Origin: Capitella teleta | Taxonomy: Eukaryota > Annelida > Polychaeta > Capitellidae | Direction: 5' to 3' | DNA length: 64,000 nt | Assembly: GCA_000328365.1 (NCBI GenBank) | Contig: KB294486.1 | Coordinates: forward strand, 253,043-317,042 | Part shown: piece after piece, positions 1 to 10,200 of the stretch | Position numbering within the stretch: position 1 is the stretch's first letter | How the letters are laid out: each line of letters starts with the position of its first letter | Position numbers and translations under genes: made by a program | The notes under the pieces: model-generated | Told to the model about the DNA's origin: nothing | Database searches by the model: none | The model's input: only the letters and a program-made list of their open reading frames with translations

Positions 1-216
1 TTCGCTAGAAGCGTGGTAAGCGAGAAGTACAGAGTGAAAAAGAAAGATCTAAATTTTGGCGCGAAACTGCAGACGATCGAAGTAGGGAAAACGAAAGTGA
101 TGTCGATTTTCGCGACTTTTTACGAAAGCCTGGGAAAGAATGTGTATTACAATGTATTACATCAGCGTCTTCTCAGATATTTTGACTTAGACAAAGGGAC
201 ATTTATTATCATTTAA
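1..216 (+). CDS. Partial open frame of unknown identity, cut by the window edge
   Basis: The frame is open from the first base to a TAA, giving about 71 lysine-rich codons that include VSEKYRVKKKDLNFGAKL and end in GTFIII. I do not recognise the family. It could be the last exon of a gene or of a transposon protein lying to the left. There is no clear AATAAA just after the stop. An ATG at 13 lies in this frame, but nothing marks it as the true start. Confidence 0.3.
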   Translation, partial: FARSVVSEKYRVKKKDLNFGAKLQTIEVGKTKVMSIFATFYESLGKNVYYNVLHQRLLRYFDLDKGTFIII

Positions 217-479
217 ACGACAGTCCATTTGACAATTGTTATTGTGTACATATTACTCAAATGTGTTGTTTACAAAACACCCATTCATTAAAATTCACAA
301 TGAGTAGAAAATTAGAATTGCACCTACCATCACTCCAAAGGCAATTTGACTCCATGTTATAAAATATGTTAGTCCAGTATCTGTTTCCCCCATCTTCTAC
401 TATCGTACAAGTTCAATAAGCGCCACAACTGGATCATTCTTCATGCTCGCTCTTCTTCAGCCGGATGTTTCCTCTCTGA

Positions 480-682
480 ATTCCAATCGCCGAATGCAGT
501 CGCGCATGCGCAGATCACGCCGCCCGCATTCTGTTTTCCAAACCGATCCATCTGATTGCGTGCGGGAAACGCCCGCAGAAACGCAGCCGCATATGTGAAC
601 GCGCAAACATAAAATAGTGAGATGGAAAATGCTGCGTGCGGGCGGAAAACGCCCGCCCGCACATATGTGAACGGCCCTTAAG
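480..682. mobile_element. Remnant of a PIF/Harbinger-type MITE, one end visible
   Basis: The stretch repeats GC-rich blocks (GCGTGCGGG, AAACGCCCGC, CATATGTGAACG) and ends with a terminus whose reverse complement reads AGGGCCGTTCACATATG, next to TAA. That pattern is common at termini of PIF/Harbinger-like MITEs. I do not find the matching left terminus, so it is probably truncated or internally rearranged. No coding capacity is recognised. Confidence 0.4.
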
Positions 683-726
683 TCTGTGAACGATTTTCAT
701 GCGCCGTTGCGTGGAACTCCGTGAAG

Positions 727-754
727 CAAAGACTCTATTAATAGAGAGTCTTTG
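727..754. mobile_element. 28-bp hairpin insertion with 8-bp target duplication (hAT-like, TIR only)
   Basis: The segment starts CAAAGACTCT and ends AGAGAGTCTTTG, so it is nearly a perfect palindrome. It is flanked by the direct repeat CCGTGAAG at 719-726 and 755-762. An 8-bp target duplication is typical of hAT elements. A sister copy lies at 2797-2828 with a different duplication. There is no interior: the two ends are back to back. Confidence 0.6.
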
Positions 755-829
755 CCGTGAAGTGTCGTTAAACAAAATTGCACACATTTATATTACATGT
801 TACTCTGCGAGTCTGATATAAATGTGTAG

Positions 830-978
830 GTCAAAGATCAAAGGTCAAGGTCACAGTGATTTTTCAATGTTTCAAATTGGATCGCTTCTAGCTCATTCAT
901 TAATTGAGCTAGAGTCTTGCAACATACACCAATCGATCCAGTGCATTAATCTGTACAACAATGCATGGCGCTATTACT
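830..978. repeat. Dispersed repeat, copy 1 (GGTCAAGGTCA family)
   Basis: This copy begins with GTCAAAGATCAAAGGTCAAG and carries TTTCAAATTGGATCGCT, then a block ending in CATTAATCTGTACAACAATG. The stretch at 1410-1570 shows the same blocks in the same order with heavy divergence. Its class is unknown and no protein is evident. Confidence 0.45.
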
Positions 979-1409
979 GCTTCCAGATGCACCGTTCTTG
1001 CGTAATCGTACATAATATTAATTGAGACTTTTTTAAATGCAAATAGCTTGGTTGATAAGCAGGTTGTGGCATTGAAATTAGTAAAGTATATTGCTAGTAT
1101 AGACATCTTACGCAATCATGAGTTTAAATAAAGTTGCACCTTGGTCAAGGTCATAGCCGTAATCAAAGCATTTAATAGCATAAATTGATGATTACTTCAA
1201 ATTTTGTAAATTTTTATAATTTCATGAACTGAGTAAACCGTGTAATTTTTTTGGGGTCAAAATACATTTTAGTCAACGCTCAGCCGATTACGTCGCCACG
1301 GTATTTTGATGAACAAAGTTTGATACTGTATATTATGAATTAACTTATGATTGTAAATGAGTAAATTGAACTGATCAATGAGACAATTTATTTTGCATTA
1401 CTACTGAAA

Positions 1410-1570
1410 GTTCAACGGTCAAAGTTTCAAGGTCGAGGTCACAAGGATTTATTTAAGTTTCAAATTCCATCGCTACTAGCTCGTTATAAATAGTTATGCT
1501 AGCGACCTGTAACTGGCATTAAAGGATTCAGTGCATCGATATGTAAAATAAAGCCTGGAGGTATAACTGC
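1410..1570. repeat. Dispersed repeat, copy 2 (GGTCAAGGTCA family)
   Basis: Diverged direct copy of the repeat at 830-978. Shared blocks include TTTCAAGGTCGAGGTCACA, TTTCAAATTCCATCGCT, CTAGCTCGTTA and GATTCAGTGCATC. Two copies 580 bp apart suggest an old interspersed family or a local duplication. Confidence 0.45.
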
Positions 1571-1645
1571 CGTGTAATTCTGCGCTGATCTCGTCGATGG
1601 ACCTTATGTGGTACTTGTTGTAATCTGTTGATATCATAACGTTCT

Positions 1646-2490
1646 CTATGGTAATGCAGAATCACAACGGCTCACACAACATGAAAGTCTGTATAATAAA
1701 TAGTTTTTGTTCGAGAGTGTCAGTACTGCAAATGGCGTCCCTCGTTCTGTGTTTCTGCTGAGTTTAACAGTACTGATTTCTCTCTGTAGCTTTGTTGGTG
1801 TCACTGGGGTCAAGGCAGAGGCGGATGGATCCATCTGGTGTTTGTAAGCCAGTTTCTTCTTTTCAGGGACTCTCCTTGGAGCATGTTGCACTGGTTCAGC
1901 ATCAGGCTTCAATTTCACCATGTATTCCCCGCCAGGAAGCTCACCCATTCCTGAAAATACATCTTTGAATTATCTGAGTACATATTCTTGAGTAATCTGA
2001 AGCTGGTGGTTTCTGCCTTCAATTTTCACGCTGTTGGTAGACTGCTTCTGCATGGTGGGTTTCTTGATTGTTGTAACTTTGTACAAAGAACTGTTAAGGT
2101 ATAGATCTTTTCTACTGGTGGTGAGATGACAGATAGTGTCGCTCCACAGGTGGAAATCTGATGTAGTTCATCTCTTCAGAGAGATGTCGTCCAATAATGA
2201 GGTGCTTACGAACATCAGGCACCTGATATCGTCTTGATAACGTTTGTTTTCCAATGCGTAATCTTAGCAATATGGAGCCAATTGTTTTGACTGAATGACC
2301 TTCATAAGCTTTGATTTCCACAGTGGCTGGTGCCATGCAAGTGCCAGTGCCGATCGTCTTTTTGTACAGATGCAGTGGTATCGTATTGCACCCTGGGCCC
2401 GAGTCTATCCCTGTTTCAACCAAATAAACAGTGGAGCTGTCTGGAGCGCTGAACCACATTGGGCGGAGGTGTGGAGCTTGTGGATTTGAA
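1646..2490 (-). mobile_element. Ty3/Gypsy retrotransposon fossil, pol fragment
   Basis: On the minus strand an aspartic-protease-like region (around 2460-2112, with LVETGIDSG) is followed by the stretch that normally precedes reverse transcriptase (around 1948-1780, with GGEYMVKLKPDAEPVQHAPR). Order and spacing fit one Ty3/Gypsy pol. Gag, most of the reverse transcriptase, RNase H, integrase and LTRs are not seen. It is an old, broken remnant with several breaks. Confidence 0.7.
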
Positions 2491-2559
2491 GATGTGCTGA
2501 GTGTATGGTAACTGATAGATATGGTAACTTTAATAATAAGGTATTAATTTTAATGAAAT

Positions 2560-2637
2560 TATTGATAATTTTTAGCAAATTTGAGAAGTTTATTTTTAAC
2601 AAGGAGTTGACTACTTATGGCCCACTCTGTATTAGGC
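2560..2637. mobile_element. Terminus of a Tc1/mariner-like MITE (right end)
   Basis: The segment ends GACTACTTATGGCCCACTC followed by TGTAT; the reverse complement resembles mariner termini that start TACAGAGTGGGCCA. The inner part (TTTTTAGCAAATTTGAGAAG, TTTTTAAC) is shared with termini at 20653-20750 and 25060-25137. A more distant copy ends at 32394. Only one end is visible. Confidence 0.5.
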
Positions 2638-2796
2638 CTATATCCATGCATTTGTAGTCTTGTTGTGATTCAATGTTTCCATAATTGTCGAGATGAAAAC
2701 ATAATCATGGATAGTGAATGGACGCTGAGACGGTTGGTCAAGATTGGCTGTGGAAAAGCGTCAGCTGTGAAACGAAGCATCGTTGGCCAATGAGGG

Positions 2797-2828
2797 CAAA
2801 GACTCTCTATTAAGATAGAGAGTCTTTG
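2797..2828. mobile_element. 32-bp hairpin insertion with 8-bp target duplication (hAT-like, TIR only)
   Basis: Arms CAAAGACTCTCTAT and ATAGAGAGTCTTTG pair around TTAA/TAAG. The direct repeat AATGAGGG flanks the unit at 2789-2796 and 2829-2836. It is the same element as at 727-754, which has two fewer bases on each side of its centre. The different duplications mean two separate insertions. Confidence 0.65.
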
Positions 2829-2839
2829 AATGAGGGCGT

Positions 2840-5800
2840 CCAGATCGCTGCGTGTTTATCTCTCGTGCTCGTTAGTAATAGACAACAGCGACGCGCGTTC
2901 AATGAATTAGTTTTATTGGAAGTCAGTCTTCCGTGAAAGCAACGATGGATTAATATTACAAGAGCATAATGTGCTGGGATCTGTATTCTCTCGGGAGAGA
3001 AGCTGGCCTGAATGTTGAGAGTCCCACCAGGACACACGGGAGTCGTTTTGACGTTATGATAACCGCTGAATTTGATCACGTGAATGTCATAACGTTTGCA
3101 ATGAGAACTTGCGGGCCTTATTTGATTTCCACTCTCTTGAGGTCAAAACGAGCACGAAGAACGAAAATCGGCAGTAGATGCTACAAGCATAACGCACTTA
3201 GTGATCATAACGCACACATCGGCAAAACGCATTCAGCTACCATAACGTACAAAACTGTCAAAGTTTTAATAAAAACCCATGTTTTTATCGGTTTAACCAG
3301 AGAATAATATTTTATATAATTTAATAAATAAAAGACTATAAATTTCAGACTATTATTATTGGTGGTTCCTCGCAGCATATAGTATTACAAGTAACAAAGA
3401 AATGTTTAAAGTTATTTGTATTTACACATAACTTATAAAAGTCATCTTACTGGGTATCTTCACAAAGCTCAAAAGGATATAATATATGATTGATGCCTAA
3501 CTTAATCAATAATAAAAAATATGGTAATAATATAAAAATAATGCTAGCATTTGCTTAGATAATACATGCCTGGGATAAAGTTGGCTGAGCCATCTGTTGA
3601 CACATGTTGATCTGAGAAAAGACACAGCCGTGATAGAATCTTCATTAATCAAGAATATATTCACCATTTTTTATTTCTTGAATTGATAAATGATAATGAT
3701 AAAAGATAATTCATACACAGGGTGTATGTATGGTCCCACCTTCGATGTCTTTGTGTAAATGTGAAAACCGTAATTTATACAATTCCATATTTAAAATCAG
3801 TCAGTAGGTATATTGATCACGTTTACCTACACAATGTTGTGAAGAACAGCCTGATAATGATAACCGGATCTGCACAACAAAATACTCTGAATTCTAGAGA
3901 AAAGAAAATTTTGAATATAAAGAAATTATAGTGAGCAGAAACGAACCATCTCCCGTAAAAAAGATTGACGCAGCTGAAAATAATTCAACTTCAAAGTAAT
4001 ATAAACTTCAGCTTAAACACACATTTATAATAGATAAATTACGAACGTAAGATACTGTTGAGTGTTAGACAAATCGGTATACACTCTACCTTTCAATCTC
4101 TTTAGTTCACCCAGCAAAACTTGATTCTTTTTTTTGGGAATATTTTATCGCTTTTCAAGATGAATGCTACAGGCTCCTCAGGTAATTTCCAGGTCGAGTT
4201 CTAATTGAACGAGTCTATAAGATTGAAAGAAGATTCTTTAATTATACGTGTACATGTATTTGGAACTTATTGGCACTTCTTAATGGGAATTAAAGTTAAA
4301 TAAAGTATGTGCTCATGTAGCTGACATACTTCAGCAAGACATCATTGGCCTCGCCCAATTTATTTAGATCATTGGACTTAATCACGAATTATATTTATAT
4401 ATAAATATAATTTTTTAAATATATAATATTTTATATAAATTTTATATATAAAATATAATTATAATTAATATGTAATATGAACGAGGAAACAACAAATGAA
4501 GTTCAAATATTGATTTCGGCTAATTAATTAATATGAATTGATTTTGGCTCGCTCGTCGCGCGTCGAGTCGCGGTCTGTGATCATCTGTGTTTTTCTGTAT
4601 TTTGGTCGAGAGAAAGAGAGACAGAGGGAGATTATTTTGCAAATGAGAGCCATGAGATTTATTTGATGATGGGATCAGATAAAATTATGAAATGAGAAAA
4701 AAACAAATTGAAGACAGTAGGACAAAAATAAATTAAAAAAGACAAAATAAAAAAAATGGAATGCATTAAAAAAGGCCATTGAGTGCAATTAATGTTGAAC
4801 TTTCTGCCGAGCTAAATTCAGAGGTTTTGCACTTTTCAATTTATTTAAAAGAAATGTAAGTGGCATTAGAATGATAAGGAGATATACATGATCAATTTTG
4901 AAAATTTAAAGATAAATTGACAACAAAGAGTAGACTCCAGAATTGAACACTTTAGGCCCTGACGAAATAATCAGATGCTATAATTATTAATAATAATATT
5001 ATTATAGTTATTTTCGCATTTCCGCAGTTTTTTTTTCAGATTTCCAGATACAGAAATCTGAGAAGGGTAAAAAAAAAAAATCTTCTTCAGTCTGCACACA
5101 AATTGAAAATGGGAGATTTCAGAAGTTACTCATCAAGTAATATTATAAACATAAATATCAATATGTATGGGTTGAAAAGGAGAGACATTCTACACAAGCA
5201 AATAGTTAAAAAAAAAGAAATTTAAAATGCACACACTTTAATAGCCAAATCCAATTAAGTTGCTCCACATAAATAAAATATAAAGAAAAAAATTGTTACA
5301 AGCAGTAAAAGTGTGAAGGAGAAAAATTGTATCAAATGGAATTGGTAGAAATTTAAATAAACAATTATTTATGAGCTATTAAATGGCAAATCACAAATGC
5401 ATTGAGGCCATATCTTAGTATTACGATCAGTAATTGATTATGATTAAAATTGAAAGGCACTAAAAATATATATATTTCTTTCATATTGAACAGTAAACTC
5501 TCAAGCAAATTGTATGAATATGAACCAGTGATACAAGAAATTCACCTGAAAGAAAATTTATGTTTAAGCCTGACAGACAAGAAAGAAAGGGAAAAAAGAT
5601 AAAGAAATGAGAAAAAAAAAAACAGCTCTAGCTGAATTAATGGTGTGAACATGTTAAAAAATAAAAAAGAAGTAATAAAATTCGATTTTTGGAGATGAAC
5701 CCAGACATGATGGCTCACTGCTAACTTGAACAGTAAAAGCAAATTTCTTAATTATTTTCTCTTCAGCAATAATTCAGTCAACTTGATCGAATCTCTGAAA

Positions 5801-6090
5801 ATAAAATTTCAAATGAATGTCAATCATATATCATTATTATTGGAGTGGGGATTTAACCTGTGAAAATAGAACCACTATAAGGTTCTTTAAATTATTACCC
5901 ATAATGTTAAGCAGTGTATATTTATTTTTTAAATTGAATTCAGGAGAAATTCGGTTTTTGCACAGTTTTTCAAAATGTTACATCACTGGTAATAATATGG
6001 GGTGGGGTCAAACAGGGCTGTGGATATAATCCTTCACAGTATAGGCCTATGCAGCCCAAGGAATTTAAATTTTAACTAAATATATGAAAA
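2840..6090. other. No gene recognised; AT-rich intergenic sequence
   Basis: I see no convincing coding exon here. Open frames at 2969-3307 and 3722-3931 lack family motifs and splice context. A block at about 4385-4470 is almost pure A/T (ATATA and TATAAAT runs). The region also has A-rich runs and short (GA) runs. Nothing supports an RNA gene. Confidence 0.4.
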
Positions 6091-6104
6091 TTTTAAGGGT
6101 GTGT

Positions 6105-6290
6105 AGGAACTGCTCCGCTACCCTTGGGGAGCTAGTGTAATGTCAGATAAAGAGCTTAACCAACTTGTTCTCAATTCATGAATCAATCCTTAAAGTTCTG
6201 AACACCAAACTTCACTGTGAATTGAGAGTTCGACGCTGAAACCGCTCAACCATGCAACGGTGCCAGTAAGATCTAGAATGATGACCGGAG
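6105..6290 (-). mobile_element. Possible degenerate tRNA-derived SINE head
   Basis: On the minus strand, TGGTTGAGCGGTTTCAGCG resembles a Pol III A box in tRNA context, and GGTGTTCAGAACTT sits at about B-box distance but is degenerate. No tRNA cloverleaf closes, so this is not called a tRNA gene. No target duplication was found. Confidence 0.3.
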
Positions 6291-6299
6291 GACACTTTG

Positions 6300-7200
6300 A
6301 AAACACAGAATGAATATAATAATTAGCACAACCAACTCACCTATTCTAACAATGCTGCACATCTTGTGTGAAATATACACCATGTAGATTTGCAGAGCTC
6401 TTCATGTAACTGCAAATAAGATATAGAGTCCATATCATTGCTGACTGCTATCTACTCTGTAGGGCCTATATACTCACTCAGTCACTATCATGATGATGAC
6501 TATATCATAGTATATAGCTACGTGACTCTATCTGTGAATGAGTCACTGACGTGTCGTGAGAGGCAGTTCAGCTGGATAATACATGCAACGAGACCTGCGT
6601 TTGAATGACCTATACACCTGTGAAAATTGTGATTCGTATCTGCACTTCATCAGTTGCCGCAATCCCGAACGACAAACTTTTTCACCAAGGACACACAAGC
6701 AAGAGCGATAATGGGTCCGTTTCACACTTTCTTTGCTACGACTTGGGTGGTACGTCATTTGAATTCAGAACGAGGCTCGAGGGCCGGGGGTTCATGTGCT
6801 GCTTTGAGCGATCCAGTCGTATTAACATCGCTTGGGGCTTGTTATATTTACGTAGTGAGATATACTTTTGATCACCCCATAAAATGCATCGTATGCGACT
6901 TTTATGACGAAATAAACGTAAGAGCAGCCTTCTAAACAGGCCCCCGCTTATTATTGTCATTACATCGAATGCTCGGTGCTATTAATTTTGCAGGTCATCA
7001 TCGGTTCTGACCCTCTTATCCACAAACCAGAACGAGGCTCAAACCGTGAAGTTCCAGGTTGAGGTTGAATGAAAAACACTCCCTTTTTTTTAAACCCTCT
7101 TTAATTACCATTCATCCGTTTTAAAAGCCTCGAACACTTAATGGGTATCACATATTTTAACTTTGCATACATAATCTTTGGTTCATTTTCATATCACACA
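6300..7200. other. Upstream flank of the racemase gene, no coding exon recognised
   Basis: Open frames on both strands at 6543-6960 look like shadows without family motifs. A polypyrimidine stretch ending CACAG at 7197-7201 directly precedes the racemase initiator region, so a 5' UTR intron may end here. I cannot place the promoter. Confidence 0.3.
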
Positions 7201-7211
7201 GTGCATCATCA

Positions 7212-10200
7212 ATGGGTGACAACATGTATGAAGAGATATTGAAGGCCAGCACTCGAATCGCCGGTCGGATTCACACGACCCCCGTGCAGACAAGCGCTGC
7301 GGCAGACGCCTGGGCTGGCAAACAGCTCTTCTTCAAATGCGAGAATTTCCAGAAGACAGGATCTTTCAAGGCACGGGGAGCTCTGAATGCGGTGAGATCT
7401 GCTTCCGTTTGTGGGTGATTATTACGCATCATGCCTCAGTCATCAGCACCATTAATTAAATAATTATATTGTAATATGTTTATAAATATAAAGACTATCG
7501 ATCTGTGCCTGAAGTATTTTACCAATTGAAATCACCTTGAAGTTTATTGAGTCATTTGTTCATAATTCTTAGCTCACAATAAGCTATTGCACCAAGTCTA
7601 AAGATGTGTGTTCACGTACCGATAACCCGGAAGTAAAACACCGCGCATGTGCAGAGCTTAGTTAAAAAGCAGACGCAGTTTTGGTGGGACATTTAACCAG
7701 CGAATATGGATGGCATCATTTAACGGGTGACGCTCCATATAGACGCAGTTTTCTTTTCGCTCGTTTCACGTTATCCATATGTTGACAATACCGAAAAATG
7801 CCAGTGACGCACTGCACAAGGGGAAACTGTCGCTCCGACAGTTACCCAAATGCATTTGTGAAAACAATGCAAGTGTTCGAGGCATTTTGTCCACGGGTCG
7901 GGACCTACTGAAGCATATCCAAACCGACCCCAGCAGACATGCATGCTTCTGAGGCCCAAATGTCTTCGTTTCTGTACAAGAAGAAAGAAGAGGACACCAA
8001 CCTAAGTGTAGATGACACCTCTTTGAGAATGTCAACCCTCAGTTGCCAAGAGACTTAAGGTATCTGGTGTGTATCTATATGATATAGTGAATTAAATTGA
8101 CATCCAATGTATATAATATCGTTTACAACCCATTGGGTGTATTATACATCAAGTGCTGTACGTGTACAATCAAACCAACCATCAATTTAAGATCATCATG
8201 ACTTTTGTAATGCCCCATACATAGATAGATAGAGATAGATAGATAGAGATAGTTTTATTGCAGGACAGTATAATGGTGCATACAATATTGAAATAAAGAT
8301 TAAACAGAATTTCGGATAAATTCAAAACAAATGTTCTTCATAGTTGTAGTAGGTTCGGTGAGAATGAAATCATGCAATTATAGTTCACATTGAAGTGGTT
8401 TTCGCGTATATCTTCGGTCATGAGACATCTTGAGATGATGGGTGTCTCATTCTGGATTTCTCCACAATGACGCAATCTTTCTTCTCGGGGCCGACGCGTC
8501 CATTTGCCTTTTTCAATTGCGAGATTGTGCGATGAAAGGTGGATGAAAGGTCATGACAATTCTTTCGTGTTCTTCCACGGCTCGGTCTTTGTATATCGCA
8601 TGTAACGTCAGATTGGGGTTCGTTTTCACGTTAATTCGATACTTAGTTCTTTCAGATCTATGAATCTTTACCTGCGAGTTATTAAGGTATATCGAAAAAC
8701 GATTCAATGGAATGACATTTTGTACATTGAACCATATAAGCACTTTTTATCAGGGTTGAATTTGATAAAAATATTCATCTGCAAATGTTTCACAGATGCT
8801 AATCATGAAATATATCACACTACGATCAGAAGCAGTTAATGTAACATCCTCAGCATACCAAGGACTGCCAACATAATTATTTACAATATGACAACCTATT
8901 CCGTTTCCTTGAGTCTGCATAACAGCTCATCCATATATATATATACAGAACAGAGTAGGCGAAAGGTCGCCATCCTGTTCTACAGCATTGTGATATAAAA
9001 ACACGGTTGACAACATTCCATTCCATCTGACTCACAGGGTCGGTTGAGTATACAATTTTACAAATACAATACATAGTGTAGTCCTCGTTGGATCAACAAC
9101 TTGAACAACTTTACGTAGTGTACCCGATTGAATGCTTTTGATGCATCAATCAGTACACAATAAACCGAAGAGTCATTTCTAACATAAAAACCAATAACTT
9201 CTTCCAAAACAAAAGTACACTGGGTGGTAGAGTGCCCTTGTTTAAACCCAAATTGGAGGGGACTTGTCCTCAGAATATCAGAATACTAAAATAATTTATA
9301 TCCAAAAACTTTCCAATAATGCTGCTTAAAAGCAATTAATCGATAATTAGCGCTGTCAGACAAAGAATTCTTCTTATTTTTGGGAATCGGGACAAGAGTT
9401 GACGTGAGCATTTCTGTCGGGACACACGACTGGCTAATCATCACATTGAATAGAAAAGCTAAATGAACATAAAGTTCGGTACATGCGTTAATGATATTAT
9501 CGGACGAGAAAATTCCATCACAGTTGGCCTTAAATTACCCCACTTCAGCATTTTAAACAACGAAAAATGTCACAAACACGTATTATATGATTTGAATAGC
9601 AGTCACCAGTGTCAGAGCAGTTATGTTTATTAAAGGTCATCGATTCACCTGGAGAGTCAAGTTAATCCAGGGCAGCAAGGAGTTCATTTTGGTATTTCGT
9701 GACATGATTCAACTCAGTGTTGTCAGGATGGTAATTACACATCAAAACGATACGTACTTGGCTTAGCGGTTCGGCGGCATCGGAGACACACGTGTTCGCC
9801 GTAAAGGGTTCTTCACAACTAAGCACCGAGCCAGGGGGTCGTGACCTCAGCTCGGTGCAGCAGAAGTGTCAAGGCGACGGGGTCAATGATCACGTGATCA
9901 CTCCGGACCACACTAGCTCAGCTTCCTTTCGGCTTTGCTTAAAAGGAACGAGGGTTTGTGTTCACATGGTAGTTGGCAAAATATTGTGTCAACAGAAGGG
10001 AATCGTGATTTGACACATTATGACCATGATGTTTACAGCAAGAGCTATGCAATTAGCAACATCACCAGAAACAAGAAAATGCTCAATAAGAAAGGTAATA
10101 TAACCAGACGCAGACATGTACGTGAAACAGTGGAACATGCTAACCTCTGACCCAATGTGAACGATATGGAGCCTCAATGCTCATTAAGGGCTTAATTGGC

